64,000 nucleotides of DNA from Rana temporaria. Taxonomy: Eukaryota; Chordata; Amphibia; Anura; Ranidae. The stretch covers positions 16,473,752 through 16,537,751 of the forward strand of contig NC_053490.1 in the NCBI RefSeq assembly GCF_905171775.1. Direction: 5' to 3'. The notes beneath the pieces are model-generated. The model saw only the letters and a list, made by a program, of their open reading frames with translations. It had not been told where the DNA came from and searched no databases. The stretch's first letter is position 1. Every line of letters starts with the position of its first letter. Positions 9,474-21,915 of this stretch are shown piece after piece. Both the position numbers and the translations under genes were made by a program.

Positions 9474-10324
9474 TAGGGTTGTCCCGATACCGATACTGGT
9501 ATCGGTACCGATTCCGAGTATTTGCGGGCGTACTTGTACTCCCGCAAATACCCCCGATACCGAAATAGAATACTTGCACCCCCCCCCCCGCCGCCGTCGC
9601 CGTTACGCCGCATCCCGCCGCATCCCCGCTACCGCCGACTGGGTAATACGGGCGGGGAACATTACAGCTTTCATTTGAATAGCTGTAATGATTCACACCG
9701 CGTATAGACACTCCCCCTTGCTCGGGTGAACTGTCCAATCCCGAGCGAGGGGGAGTGTCTATACGCAGCGCGGCGCGAATCATTACAGCTATTCAAATGA
9801 AAGCTGTAATGTTCCCCGCGCGTATTAACCAGTCGGCGGCAGCGGGGATGCGGCGGGATGCAGGTAAGGGGGACATGGCTGGATATGGGGGGGGAGACGT
9901 GGCTGTATGGGGGGAGACATGGCTGCATGGGTGGAGACATGGCTGGATATGGGGGACATGGCTGGATATGGGGGGGAGACATGGCTGCATGGGAGGAGAC
10001 ATGGCTGCATGGGGGGGACATGGCTGGATATGGGGGGAGACATGGCTGGATATGGGGGGAGACATGGCTGCATATGGGGGACATGGCTGGATATGGGGGG
10101 ACATGGCTGCATGGGGGGGGACATGGCTGGATATGGGGGGACATGGCTGGATATGGGGGGGACATAGCTGGATATGGGGTAGATATTGCTGCATATGGGG
10201 GGGACATGGCTGCATTTGGGGACACATTTAAAAAAAAGTATCGGTATTCGGTATCGGCGAGTACTTGAAAAAAAGTATCGGTACTTGTACTCAGTCCTAA
10301 AAAAGTGGTATCGGGACAACCCTA
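9474..10324. mobile_element. hAT-type element with internal minisatellite
   Basis: The termini TAGGGTTGTCCCGATACC and its inverse are flanked by an exact 8-bp duplication GTTAAAAC (9466-9473, 10325-10332). The left part is a palindrome (arms around 9630-9690 and 9780-9830). The right part (9866-10225) is an array of about 16 units built on ACATGGCTGGATATGGGGG. No transposase is present; the long repetitive reading frames over the array are artefacts. Confidence 0.85.
9866..10225. repeat. minisatellite, 20-24-bp unit
   Basis: Tandem units of the form GACATGGCTGGATATGGGGG or GACATGGCTGCATGGGGGG occur with variable G-runs. The array lies wholly within the hAT element at 9474-10324. Confidence 0.93.
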
Positions 10325-10609
10325 GTTAAAACTTAAGGGGGAGTAGTATCCACAAGGCCAAACCTTGGTGGATATTCGATCATCACACCTAGATGAGCTT
10401 GTTGGACATTCCAATCCAACAGCATGGCCATTAATTTGGAGTTGCCTCCCTTTGCAGTTCTAACATTTTTCACTCTTCTTAGAAGGCTTTACACACAATT
10501 ATGGAGAATGTCTATAGAAATTTGTGCACAATTAACCAACATTTGTGAGAACAAGTACTGATGTTGAAGAAGACTTCAACTGATGTTGAGCCGAACACCA
10601 TCCCCCCCC

Positions 10610-10935
10610 CCCCCCCCCCGTTCGGTTCGCACCAGAACCTTCGAACGGACCGAACTTTCGTGCGAACATTTAGAACCCCATTGAAGTCTATGGGACTCGA
10701 ACGTTCAAATTCAAAAGTGCTAATTTTAAAGCCTAATATGCAAGTTATTGTCGTAAAACGGGTTTGAGAACCCGGGTCTTGCCCCAGGGAACATGTATCA
10801 ATGTAAAAAAAAGTTTTAAAAGCTGGCATTTTTTCTGGAGCAGTGATTTTAATGATGCTTAAAGTGAAAAAAAAATATGAAAAATTCCTTTAAATATCGT
10901 ACCTGCTGGGTGTCTATAGTATGCCTGTGAAGTGG
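10610..10935. repeat. repeat related to 3005-3375, preceded by a C-run
   Basis: It shares CGGGTCTTGCCCCAGGGAAC, GATTTTAATGATGCTTAAA and GGGTGTCTATAGTATGCCTG with the palindrome at 3005-3375. The left part contains CATTGAAGTCTATGGGAC. Confidence 0.75.
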
Positions 10936-11175
10936 CACGTGTTTAGAACTGTCCCTGCACAAAATGAGATTACTATAAGAAAAAAGTAATTTAATACTGC
11001 TTGCGGCTTTAATGTAATGTCTGGTCCCTGCATTATGGATGAAAATCATTGAGAAAAATAGCATGGGTTTCCCCCAACTCCCCCCAGGTCATTACCAGCC
11101 CCTTCGGCCCTATATACTTTGAACAGCAGTATACAGGCGGTGCAAACAAGACAGGGACTGTAGGTTTGTTGTTAA

Positions 11176-11678
11176 AGCGGGGGTTCACCCTATTAAAAAA
11201 AAAATATATATTTTTTTTATTCTACCATTACATTCGGCATCGTAGCGCGAGCTACAGTATGCCGGTCTTACATTTTTTATCCCCGTACTCACTGTGCTAT
11301 TCCACATTGAAGATTCCGGGGAATGGGCGTTCCTATGGTGAGAGAAGGTGATTGACGGCCGGCCCTGGCACGTCACGCTTCTCCGGAAATAGCCGAAATA
11401 GGCTTGGCTCTTCACGGCGCCTGCGCATAGCCTGTGCGCAGGCGCCGTGAAGAGCCGAGACCTACTCCGGCTGTCTTCAAGGAGCGTGACGTGCCAGAGC
11501 CGGCCGTCAATCATCCTCCCTCTCCATAGGCACGCCCATTCCCCGCGGGAGTCGGAATCTTCAATGATCAATAGCACAGTGAGTACGGGGATAAAAAATG
11601 TAAGACCGGCATACTGTAGCTCGCGCTACGATGCCGAATGTAATGCTATAATGATGTTAAGGAGGGTGAACCACCGCT
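11176..11678. mobile_element. TTAA palindromic MITE (AAAGCGG-GGTTCACCC family), copy 1
   Basis: The 503-bp copy is flanked by TTAA and ends AGCGGGGGTTCACCCT / AGGGTGAACCACCGCTT, with long arms around CGGCGCCTGCGCATAGCC. It is almost the same sequence as 47429-47932. Confidence 0.87.
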
Positions 11679-11744
11679 TTAAGTAGAATCTGTTTGTAAT
11701 TTTGAACTGGTACTTCTTTAAAGTGTAGCTCCAGCCATAAAATC

Positions 11745-12310
11745 TATTTGAATGGCCTTTTCCTGACAATCCTCTCCAGGCTGCAGTCATCCCTGCTGCT
11801 TGTGCACCTTTTTCTTCCACACTTTTCCCTTCCACATAACTTTCTATTAATGTGCTTTGATACAGCACTTTGGGAACATCCAACTTCTTTTGCAATTACC
11901 TTTTTGAGGCTTTCCCTCCTTATGGAGGGTGTCAATGATGGTTTTCTGCACAACTGTCAGTTCAGCAGTCTTTCCCATGATTGTGATTCCTACTGAACCA
12001 GACTGAGAGACCATTTAAAGGCTCAGGAACCCTTTGCAGGTGTTATGGCTTAATTAGCTGATTAGAGTGGGACACTTTGAGCCTAGAATATCGCACATTT
12101 TCACAATATTCAATTTTTCTGAGATTGTGGATTTGGGGTTTTCATGAGCTGTAAGCCATAATCATCACAATTATGACAAATCACGGCTTGAACTATCTTG
12201 CTTTGCATGTAATGAGTCTATCTCATATATTAGTTTCACCTTTTTAGTTGCATTAGTGAAATAAAGGAACTTTTGCACGATATTCTAATTTTTCGAGTTT
12301 CACCTGTAAG
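11745..12310 (-). pseudogene. Tc1-like transposase remnant, N-terminal part
   Basis: On the minus strand a start at about 11980 gives MGKTAELTVVQKTIIDTLHK; after a one-base frameshift near 11905 it continues KVIAKEVGCSQSAVSKHINR and ends in VRKRPF. This is the paired-type helix-turn-helix DNA-binding region of Tc1 transposases. The DDE catalytic part is absent; 11745 joins unrelated repeat sequence. The outer side (12230-12310) holds the terminal-repeat-like CACGATATTCTAATTTTTCG. Roughly the first 80 of about 340 residues survive. Confidence 0.82.
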
Positions 12311-12570
12311 TGGACCTGTGTCTGTTTACACTCGGTTGTCTCCGGGTGCGACCTGGAAAAAAAAATGGAAGAGGATCCATTCCCCTCTGGGTGCCCGAAT
12401 TAGATCAGAGGGAACCCGGGTGTAAACCTACTGCTTGTCCGTTTACAACGGTAGAGTAGAGCCGACTGTGTCCGTGTCCACCCTGCATAAGCGGAGCAGA
12501 TATGGACCTGTCATCTGGCCTCTCTGCTCAGCTAAGAAAAAACAGATCAGGTCTGTGTGAAAGGGGTCTA

Positions 12571-13049
12571 AGGCCCCGTACACACGAGAGGATCTATCCG
12601 CTGGAATTGATCTGCGGATCAGTTCCAGCTGATAGATCCGCTGGTGTGTACAACCCAGCGGGTTTTTTTCCGCGGATTTTTTTCGGGCCGACCGATTTCC
12701 AGCGGATAAAAATTTCTTAGCATGCAAAGAAATCTATCCGCTGGAATCGGCTCCAGCGGATCGATCCGGTGGTCTGCACAGACTCACCGGATCGATCCGT
12801 CCGAACACATCCCTCGCATGCGTCGTAATGATTCGACGCATGCGTGGATATCCTTATATGACAGCGTCGTGCACGTCGCCGCGTCATCATCGTGGCGACG
12901 GCGCGACACGTCACCGCGGACGGAATTCCGCGGGGATTTTGATCTCCTGGTTAGTACAACCAGGAGATCAAAATGCGCCAGAGGATTTATCCGCGGATAC
13001 GGTCCGGAGGACCGTTTCCGTGGATAAATCCTCTCGTGTGTACCCGGCA
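12571..13049. mobile_element. TA-flanked MITE (AGGCCTCGTACACACGA family)
   Basis: A complete palindromic copy of 479 bp is flanked by TA (12569-12570, 13050-13051), with termini AGGCCCCGTACACACGAG and CTCGTGTGTACCCGGC. Internal arms repeat GGATCTATCCGCTGGA. A TA target points to Tc1/mariner-type mobilisation. Confidence 0.85.
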
Positions 13050-13800
13050 TAAGGCTCCATTTTCAAGCTCCAAGTGCTTTGTAGGCCAAAGAGCAAAATA
13101 CTCAACATCCAAAATTCCATGTATTTCAATAGTGGCTGCTCAGATGCCATGTCTCACACTCCAAAAACCACTGAGCTACTGATGGTGTGTAGGCAAGACT
13201 GATGAAAGTCAGCTTCATCGGATATCCGACGAAAAAATCCATCGGACTAGATTCCATCAGATATCCGATCGTGTGTACGAGGCTTTACTTTTAATGATTA
13301 TCAATCTTTTGTTCAAGCACATACTCTGTCTACCAATCGTTTGTGCACTAAGGCTTAATGCATATAGGACGTTAAAAACACCGCTTTTAGGACATTTTTC
13401 AGCCTCGAAATGCCCCTCTGTTTTAGCCTTTGTGTCCTTGAACTGCCACCTATGGGGAAAGGGAGGCTTGACTGCTGGAAGCATGGCATCACTGTAGATG
13501 TGAACCTAAAAGGGTAGTTAAATAGCCCCCTTAGGATTGGCTACAAAGACCTGAGGTGACTTGGTGGAACCTGAATTCTAGGAAAAGGTTACGCTGAGGC
13601 TCATCCAACTGCTCTGAGAAGATTCAGCTGTCAGAAGAGTTGCCCACCCTCCCGGCCATTGTAGAGAACAAAAGAAAGATATTTGGACAGCCGCACTCCT
13701 AGGAATTACCGAATTGTCCTTTAATAGTAAAATGGAAATACACTATAATCCACAGCAAAAATAAGAAGTGGGATACATTGTGATGTGTTGTCACAGCTTA

Positions 13801-14050
13801 AGAGTCGGTTCACACATAGGCGGCACGACTTCGGGGGCGACTCTGCAAGTCGTCCTGAGGACGACTTCGGAGGCGATTTGCAAAACGACTTCTGTATAGA
13901 AGTCAATGCAGATCGCCCCGAGCCGCCGCCGAAATACTACAGGAACCTTTTTTCTAAGTCGGAGCGACTTGCGTCGCTCCTATTAGAACGGTTCCATTGC
14001 AGTGAATTGCATTCCATTGCAGTGAATGGGACGCGACACGTCAGGCGGCT
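13801..14050. repeat. CGACTT-rich interspersed repeat
   Basis: It starts GGTTCACACATAGGCGGC and contains GACTTCTGTATAGAAGTCAA and GTCGGAGCGACTTGCGTCGC. It is matched in inverse orientation by 63778-64000. No target duplication was resolved. Confidence 0.75.
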
Positions 14051-14214
14051 GAGCTTATTGGCAGTTTTGACCTTGCCATCAATCGATGTTGCTTTATGGG
14101 CTATGCCCTAAAGGTAAATTCCGGAGTCAGTCTAATGCCTGTCTGGCACTGATGGTAAGGACAGGTCTCTTAGACTATGTGAGTTTATGTTTATGGGTGC
14201 ACATGGTATACTAT

Positions 14215-14890
14215 GTGATATAGTGCTAACCGCTAGAGAGCAGGAGGTCTTGGAAGGAACGAAGAGGACGATTAGGTTGGTATTTTGAGACTAGGCTAGT
14301 GATGTAGTTGGGGGCTGAGTTGTGGATGGCTTTGTAACTTTTTGTTAGTATTTTGAATTTAATTTGTTGGGCGAGTGGCAGCCAATGGAGGGATTGGCAA
14401 AGAGGGGTAGCAGACGCTGAGCGGTGGAGGGATTGGCAAAGAGGGGTAGCAGACGCTGAGCGGTTTGTAAGGTGGATGAGTCTGGCAGCAGCACTCATGA
14501 TGGACTGAAGGGGCATAGTCTATTTAATGGTAAGCCAATGAAGAGGGGGTTAAAGTAGTCAAGGCGAGAGATAACCAGGGAGTGAATCAGGAGCTTTGTG
14601 GTTTCATTGGTTAGGAAGGGACGTAGTTTGGAGATGTTGCGGAGGTTGAGGCGGCAAACTTGGAAAGGGATTGGATGTGGGGCCAAAAGGAGAGTTTAAA
14701 GTCCAGGATAACACCTAGCACCCTGGCATGTGGTGATGGGTGGATGGTTGTGCCAATGCTCTTCTTGACAGAGAAGTCAGGGGAAGAGGCACGTGGGGGA
14801 GGAAATATTATGAGTTTGGTTTTGGACAGGTTGAGTTTGAGGAAGTGGTGTGACATTCAGACATACATGATTGTAGATCTCATAATAAAT
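14215..14890 (-). pseudogene. degenerate L2/CR1-type LINE fragment, RT C-terminal part
   Basis: Three minus-strand frames together give LKLNLSKTKLIIFPPP, ARVLGVILDFKLSFWPHIQS, LVISRLDYFNPLFIGLP, QSLHWLPLAQQIKFKIL and APNYITSLV, the conserved C-terminal blocks of L2-type reverse transcriptases. Frameshifts separate the blocks, and a roughly 35-bp segment around 14400-14460 is duplicated (SASATPLCQSLH appears twice). It is clearly inactive and belongs to another lineage than the copy at 46505. Confidence 0.82.
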
Positions 14891-14905
14891 CCTGGTAAGG
14901 ATGCT

Positions 14906-15594
14906 GGGCCAGATTCACAAAAGAGATACGACGGCGTATCTCCTGATACGCCGTCGTATCTCTGTTTCTACCTATGCGACTGATTCATAGAATCAGTTAC
15001 GCATAGATATCCATAAGATCCGACAGGTGTAATTGTCGGATCTTAGGATGCAGTACCGCGGCCGCCGCTGGGGGGAGTTTGCGTCGTAAACCAGCGTCGG
15101 GTATGCAAATTAGGAGTTACGGCGATCCACGACGGATTTCCGCATTCGCTACGTCGCCGCTAGTCTAGTTTCCCGTCGCAAAGTTAGTCGTCGTTTTGGG
15201 TGCCTTAACTTTAGTCAGCAATCGTATTGCTGTCTAAAGTATGGCCGTCGTTCCCGCGCCGAAATTTAAAATTTCACGTCGTTTGCGTAACACGTCCGGG
15301 AATACGGAAGTACGCTACGCGCGTCGCCGTTCAAAAAAATTATGTCACTTCGCGCAAAGCACGGCGGGAGTTAAGAAACGGAGCATGCGCAGTAGGTCCG
15401 GCGCGGGAGCGCGCCTAATTTAAATGTTAGCCGCCCATTCGATTTGGACCGCCTTGCGTCGGACGTATTTACGATACACGGCCGCAAGTTTCCAGGTAAG
15501 TGCTTTGTGGATCGGGCACTAAAACTGAAAACTTGCGGCGGTGTAACATAAACGGCTTACGTTACACCGGCGCTAATGTACCTGAATCTGGCCC
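14906..15594. mobile_element. GGGCCAGATTCA element, copy 2
   Basis: This 689-bp copy has exact 3-bp duplication GCT and is closely similar to copy 1 over most of its length. It is inserted in a SINE/LINE-tail-like repeat that resumes at 15595. Confidence 0.9.
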
Positions 15595-15830
15595 GCTATC
15601 TGCATGAAATTTGCATGTTCTTCCAAGGCTTACATGGTGTGCCCCAACACTCCAAAGACATGCTGGTAGGTTGATTGGTTCATGTCCAAACTGGCCCAAG
15701 TATGTGTATGTAGAGACCTTGGATTGTAAGCTCTTAGGGGGCAGGGACTAATGTGAATGTACAGTATGTAAAGTGCTGTGTAAATTGTTGGCGCTATATA
15801 AATACCTGTAATAATAATAAATAAAAATCA
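15595..15830 (+). repeat. SINE or LINE-tail repeat (TTGGCGCTATATAAATACC)
   Basis: It contains CACTCCAAAGACATGCTGG, GATTGTAAGCTCTTAGGG and the 3' end GGCGCTATATAAATACC with an AATAATAATAA tail. This set is common in vertebrate genomes as an L2-mobilised repeat. A reverse fragment lies at 17453-17530. Its 5' part probably begins left of the element at 14906. Confidence 0.7.
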
Positions 15831-16439
15831 GTGGCTTGGTATGTTTTAATGTATGAAGTAGAAGTGTATCACACGGAGTGGTAGCAGTAGATGTATCTTG
15901 TGTTCTGCTCTCACTCACAGTGATGGGTGACACAAGCTGTGCTCTGTGTTGTGTTTTCAGTCCGCAGTCATTTATAATTACACGCTCCATGTGGCGGAGG
16001 TGTTGTCCTGGGTATTTTCAGTCTGTGTTGTTTGGTGACGCAGGCTGTACACAGCTGGGGATTTTGGGGCTAAATGGTTCGGTTGGAGGGGGTCATTGGC
16101 CAGGCTAGTGGAACGCACATTTCCTGGCTGCCGGTCTCCTGTGGACAATTCTCCACACACATCTCCCTCTCCTCCTGCAAACACCTGGTTTCCATTTGTC
16201 AAGAGACGGCTTATCGGTGGGGGAGGGAGGCCGAGCCGCCTGGCACTAACCCAGAGCAGGGCTGTGTGTGCATGGAGGGTGTATTGTGTGTAAGACCAAT
16301 GTACAGACTGTGTGTTGTATGTGTACAGCGCGTGTGGATTGTGTTTGATGTGTGTAGATAGAGTGTAGTTTCAGAACAATAAGTAAAGTTTGTGTACAGC
16401 GAGTGTAGATTGTCTATGCCATGTATAGTTTGCGTACAA

Positions 16440-17450
16440 TGTGTGTAGATTGTATACTAGGACTATAGTCTGTGTATGAGGTGTGTAGATTGTATACTAG
16501 GACTATAGTCTGTGTATGAGGTGTGTAGATTGTATACTAGGACTATAGTCTGTGTGTGAGGTGTGTAGATTGTATACGGGGGCTATAGACTGTGTATGAG
16601 GTGTGTAGATTGTATACTGGCACTATAGTCTGTGTATGAGGTGTGTAGATTGTATACTGGGACTATAGTCTGTGTATGAGGTGTGTAGATTGTATACTAG
16701 GGCTATAGTCTGTGTATGAGGTGTGTAGATTGTATACTAGGGCTATAGTCTGTGTATGAGGTGTGTAGATTGTATACTGAGACTATAGTCTGTGTATGAG
16801 GTGTGTAGATTGTATACTAGGACTATAGTCTGTGTATGAGGTGTGTAGATTGTATACTGAGACTATAGTCTGTGTATGAGGTGTGTAGATTGTATACTAG
16901 GACTATAGTCTGTGTATGAGGTGTGTAGATTGTATACTGAGACTATAGTCTGTGTGTGAGGTGTGTAGAGTGTATACTGGGACTATAGACTGTATATGAG
17001 GTGTGTAGATTGTATACTGGGACTATAGACTGTGTATGAGGTCTGCAGATTGTATACTAGGACTATAGTCTGTGTGTGAGGTGTGTAGATTGTATAAGGG
17101 GGCTATAGACTGTATATGAGGTGTGTAGATTGTATACTGAGACTATAGTCTGTGTGTGAGGTGTGTAGATTGTATACTAGGACTATAGTCTGTGTGTGAG
17201 GTGTGTAGATTGTATACTGGGACTATAGTCTGTGTATGAGGTGTGTAGATTGTATACTAGGACTATAGTCTGTGTACAATGTGTGTAGATTGTATACTAG
17301 GACTATAGTCTGTGTATGAGGTGTGTAGATTGTATACTGGCACTATAGTCTGTGTATGAGGTGTGTAGATTGTATACTAGGACTATAGTCTGTGTATGAG
17401 GTGTGTAGATTGTATACTAGGACTATAGTCTGTGACTGTGTATGAGGTGT
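16440..17450. repeat. 40-bp minisatellite, main array
   Basis: About 25 tandem units of 40 bp share the core GTGTGTAGATTGTATACTAG followed by GACTATAGTCTGTGTATGAG. They differ at a few positions. The array ends in a TCT/ATT microsatellite at 17452-17482 and a TATAGCGCC-type repeat fragment. Confidence 0.95.
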
Positions 17451-17550
17451 GTCTTCTTCTTCTTCTTATTATTATTATTATTTAGGATTTATATAGCGCC
17501 AACAGTTTACACAACGCTTTACAATATAAAAGGTGTAGATTGTACACTAG

Positions 17551-18197
17551 GGGCCAGATTCACATAGGTTAGCGGATCTTTAGATCCGCATAACCTATGT
17601 GATTTAAGATCCGCCGCCGCAAGTTTGAGAGGCAAGTGGGTAATTCACAAAACACTTACCTCAAAACTTGCGGCGGCGTATCGTTAATCCTCCGGCGGAA
17701 TTCAAATTCCGCGGCTAGGGGGAGTGTATTATTTAAATCAGTCGCTAGGACGTCAGTGGTTTCGGCGTGAGCATAACTTGCGTCCATCGGTTTTGTGAAT
17801 CGACGTACGCAAACGACATAAAATTTCAAAATTTGATGCGGGAACGACGGCCATACTTAACATTGGCTGCGCCTCATAGAAGCAGGGGTAACTATACGCC
17901 GGGAAAACCCTTACGTAAACGGGGTAAAGTGACTGCGTCGGGCACGCGTACGTTCGTGAATTGGCGTATCTCGCTGATTTACATATTCTCGCCGTAAATC
18001 AGCGAGAACGCCTCCAGCGGTCATTTTAAAATTGCAGTTAAGATCCGACGGTGTAACACAGTTACACCTGTCGGATCTTAGGCATATCTATTCGTAACTG
18101 ATTCTATGAATCAGTCACATAGATACGGCCGACGCAACTCATATATACGACGGTGTATCAGGAGATACACCGTCGTATCTCTATGTGAATCTGGCCC
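17551..18197. mobile_element. GGGCCAGATTCA element, copy 3 (in minisatellite)
   Basis: This 647-bp copy has exact 3-bp duplication TAG (17548-17550, 18198-18200). The adjacent minisatellite units read ACTAGGACTATAG, confirming TAG as the target and not part of the element. Confidence 0.92.
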
Positions 18198-18275
18198 TAG
18201 GACTATAGTCTGTGTATGAGGTGTGTAGATTGTATACTAGGACTATAGTCTGTGTGTGAGGTGTGTAGATTGTAT
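18198..18275. repeat. 40-bp minisatellite, right remnant
   Basis: About two units of the same 40-bp repeat are separated from the main array by the GGGCCAGATTCA element at 17551-18197. Confidence 0.92.
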
Positions 18276-20814
18276 ACTAAGAGAGCATATATATTATAAC
18301 ATTATGGCACTAAATTAAGTTATATATTGGAATTTGTAGTTACATTGAGTTTACTACCGCTTTAAATTAAAAAAAATGGGAAAAATACAGAAAGGTGTGA
18401 CTGAACACTGGCTCCATCCATAACTGGATCTGAGCGTTAACCCAGTGCAGCTATGTGTGCCATTAGTGAGCAGTTTCTACCCCCAAGAGCAATGGTTCCC
18501 AACCTTGTTTTCACTTGGTACCGCTTTGTTAGACAATTTTTATTAATTGTACCTCCCAATAAGGGCGGGGCAGAGAGCTTAATAGGGGTGGAGCCAATTG
18601 TGCTAAGTGGGAGGGGTTTAAAGTGGGAGCAGAAAACGCTGCAGTGTTAAAGTCAGTGGGGGAAAAAAATTGTTGGCATCAGTTGGTTGAAGGAGAAAGA
18701 TGGAAGGCTGGGGGACTTTTGGGGTGTACCATATTGCAGTAGTGTGCCCAGTGTTATTTTATCTGGATTTGGGGTTTTGGGGCTGCAGTGGGTTGGAGGG
18801 CTAAGCTTCCCTCCATCATGGGTGTCTGGGCCAAGGAGGATGCAGATAAAGCAAGGGTACAGTCTGGTAACTCACCTGTATGTTGCAGTCCAGGGAGACT
18901 TACCACAACACCTTCAGTGCTCAATGGAGTGTGCTGAAGATTGGAGTAGGCCTTATCTTAAGGAGGCACCTTAATAGACTGGAGGACTGTGAGGGTCCTA
19001 CCTTGAAGAGAGGTGGGTTGGGCCAATTATGGTGCAATTTATAGCTCGCAATCCCTGTTTTACACCACTTCTTCTACTGGCCAGATTGCATAAGGCAGCA
19101 TCCACTCTTAAGAGAAGCGGGGGGTATACCACTCCATCATAGTCTGGGTGTTGGGAAGCACAGAGGTGGTATTCTTCTGTGGACCTTCCGCACACACATA
19201 CACCAGTACAATGGAAAAATAGCTGCGCAACTCATGTGAATACTATAGTAGTGTTAAAATACAAAGTAAAATAACATTTAAGTGGAACAAAACTTTCGCC
19301 CATACATGAGATATTGCATTAATAGTGAAAATTAATATATCAAACGTGTGAGAGTCTATTGTTCAAACAACAAAATATGCATCTGATGGTAATTTGATAG
19401 TAGAAAAATTCCGTTTCCCATTCAAGCAGATAGTGACATCAAAAAATGCAAGAACCTCAGAAAAGTGCATGGATAGACAGGACACCTCCACCTCTCAATC
19501 ACACTGTCCCTTACCAGAAGGGAAGATCCCAACTAGAGATCTTCTGACAGCCGATGGCTTACTCCCCAGCCAGGGGGATTGCGTGGCAGGATATCCAAGG
19601 ACCAAAAACTTCTCCCACAGTGGACCGGTAATCAGTGTTGATTGAAACCAATATGGAGAAGAAAAAGGCTACATAGTGTGAACCCATATAACAATTTATT
19701 AAAAAAAAATTAAAATCACACTTACAAGAATGTAGATAAAATTTGCTTTGTGAAATTATAGCCGGCCGGCTAGCACAACCCGTTCACTCCGGGACACAGT
19801 ATGCGGTTTCTAGACGTCAGCACGCCACCACCCTACGCCGTTTCGTCTCATAAGACTTCGTCCTGGGGCACATACACCAGCCACAGTATTTTACTCAGTG
19901 GACCAAAGGAAAAAAATTAGTTCCCTGCCACAGCCATTTTCTGCCTTTAAAAATATTTTCAGGTACCCCCCTCGGGTACTCATCCCCCAGGTTGAGAACT
20001 GCTGCCCCAGAGGATCATTAATGGACCCACCACTCTTATAACTTTGTGTAGTGATCGCATTAAGTATTTATTAGCGCACTTTTGCGAGTCTTGGCATCTT
20101 CCCAGTAAGTACCCAGTCAGCCAATCAGGGGCACCCCTGCTTGGGCCGAGTTTTAAAATGTCACCGCTTTTGTTAACTTGTATTTCTCCTTTTGCATTTT
20201 CACCACTTCGGGCTGTTTCTAAAAACGAACAGTGGTTTCTTCTCTCTCACTTGTAAAGGATTGTGAAATGCCGGCAGCCATGCAGGCGGGTTGAGATGTG
20301 TCATTTTCTCCTGCAGGGCGACATACATGAAACCTCCTCTTCCCCCGCATAAACCGTTTCATGTGATATTTCATGAAGCTAATCGGGATTAGTTTGCAGT
20401 CAGGTGATGGATATGATGTATCCCTCCATTCTGAATCCTCTGTGCTAGGATAGTGTTAGCCATGCGCCTGGTGGAGACGGGGTTAAGACACAGCCGTCAT
20501 ATGATTTATAGCCAGACAGCGGATTATACTCTGGCAGGACACGATGTGTTAATATTTACTCAGCAGAGAGATTAATTCTTGCTGTTTCACAGGCATGGGG
20601 CCACACTTGCCACCCAGCGAGGAAAGAGTTAATCTGTTTATTAACCACTGTGGCCGCTGAGGCGGCTGGGGACACTTAGGGTTTGCAGTAACAATTCAGC
20701 TTTTATGCCACGTTAATGTTACAAAGAAAGCGGCCCAAATTAGCCTCCCGCCAGGGTAGTCCACAAGCGTAAATGAAGAGCAAGTTCCCTATCGAAGAAC
20801 AAATGAGAGGGGAG
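18276..20814. other. intergenic, nothing recognised except possible old repeat ends
   Basis: A pair of weakly related sequences (CAATGGTTCCCAACCTTG at 18490 and CCCCCAGGTTGAGAACTGCT at 19985) could be the ends of an old roughly 1.5-kb element. GTTTCGTCTCATAAGACTTC (19850) is a common repeat-type motif. No coding evidence was seen. Confidence 0.45.
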
Positions 20815-21189
20815 CAGCAGAACAGGACAGGACGGGTCCAGAGCTTGCACCCAACAGAATAGGATGGAACAGGATAAGAGCCCAGACATAGCAGAACGGG
20901 AAGGAATATTTCAGGAATCTGGATCCCAAACCCAGAAAAACAAGAATGGACAGGTCAGGAGTCTAAATTCAACAGACCCAAAGCCCATATCCAGCTGAAC
21001 AAGTGTCAGAGTAGATTGGGATCTTAGGTCCAGTAGAACAGGCTCAGACTCAAAAGAACAGGACAGAACATATTAAGGAGCAGCAAAACAGAATAGGTCC
21101 AGATCCAGAAGAACAGGACTGAACATACCTAGACCCAGAAAAACAGGACAGAAAAGACTCAGGAGCCCAGAACTAGCAGAGTAGACTGA

Positions 21190-21458
21190 AGCCTCGTACA
21201 CACGACCGAGTTTCTCGGCAAAAAACAGCAAGAAACTTGCTGGGAGATATTTTTTTGCAGAGGAAACCGGTCGTGTGTACATTTTCGTCGAGGAAACTGT
21301 CGAGAAACTCGACGAGCCGAAAATAAAGCATGTTCTCTATTTCCTTGACGGGAATCAGAAAATTGGCTTGTCGAGTTTCTCGACGGCTTCACAAGGAACT
21401 CGACGAGCAAAACGATGTGTTTCGCCCGTCGAGTTTCTCGGTCGTGTGTACGAGGCCT
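21190..21458. mobile_element. TA-type MITE, 269-bp subfamily
   Basis: The termini AGCCTCGTACACACGAC and GTCGTGTGTACGAGGCCT enclose arms rich in CTCGACGAG-type sequence. It is nearly identical in plan to 58460-58725. It abuts a truncated TTAA MITE on the right. Confidence 0.83.
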
Positions 21459-21470
21459 AAGGCCTCGTAC

Positions 21471-21915
21471 ACGCTATTTGTTTTAAAATATGATCCGTAC
21501 TTACCCGTTTTCGAGATGCATCTTCTTCCGTCGCTTCCGGGTATGGGTCTTCAGGAGCGGGCGTTCCTTCTTGATTGACAGTCTTCCGAGAGGCTTCCGA
21601 CGGTCGCATCCATCGCGTCACTCGTAGCCGAAAGAAGCCGAACGTCAGTGCGGCTCTATACTGCGCCTGCGCATCGACGTTCGGCTTCTTTCGGAAAATC
21701 GTGACGCGATGGATGCGACCGTCGGAAGCCTCTCGGAAGACTGTCAATCAAGAAGGAACGCCCATTCCCGCAGCCCATACCCGGAAGCGACGGAGAGGAT
21801 GCATCTCGTAAACGGTAAGTACGGATCATATTTTAAAACAACTAGCCGATTCCCCTAGACAAAACGAGCATTAATCTAAGGGGAAAATGTGCCCTCTAAG
21901 GGTGAACCTCCGCTT
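21471..21915. mobile_element. TTAA palindromic MITE (AAAGCGG family), 5'-truncated
   Basis: The copy lacks the first 70 bp or so; it starts at GCTATTTGTTTTAAAATATG, joined to a TA MITE end. The right end GGGTGAACCTCCGCTTTAA is intact. It shows the GATGC site unoccupied (GCGATGGATGCGACCG). Confidence 0.83.

Noticed and set aside
9755..10319. Overlapping long open frames on both strands (up to 184 residues) with repetitive MAGYGG/ISSHVPP sequence
   Set aside because: They lie over a GGGG-rich minisatellite in a hAT element; open frames on both strands come from the repeat period, and no start context or domain supports a gene.
16421..18275. Regularly spaced 40-bp repeats considered as a CRISPR-like array
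   Set aside because: The repeats are head-to-tail with no unique spacers and occur in a vertebrate genome.
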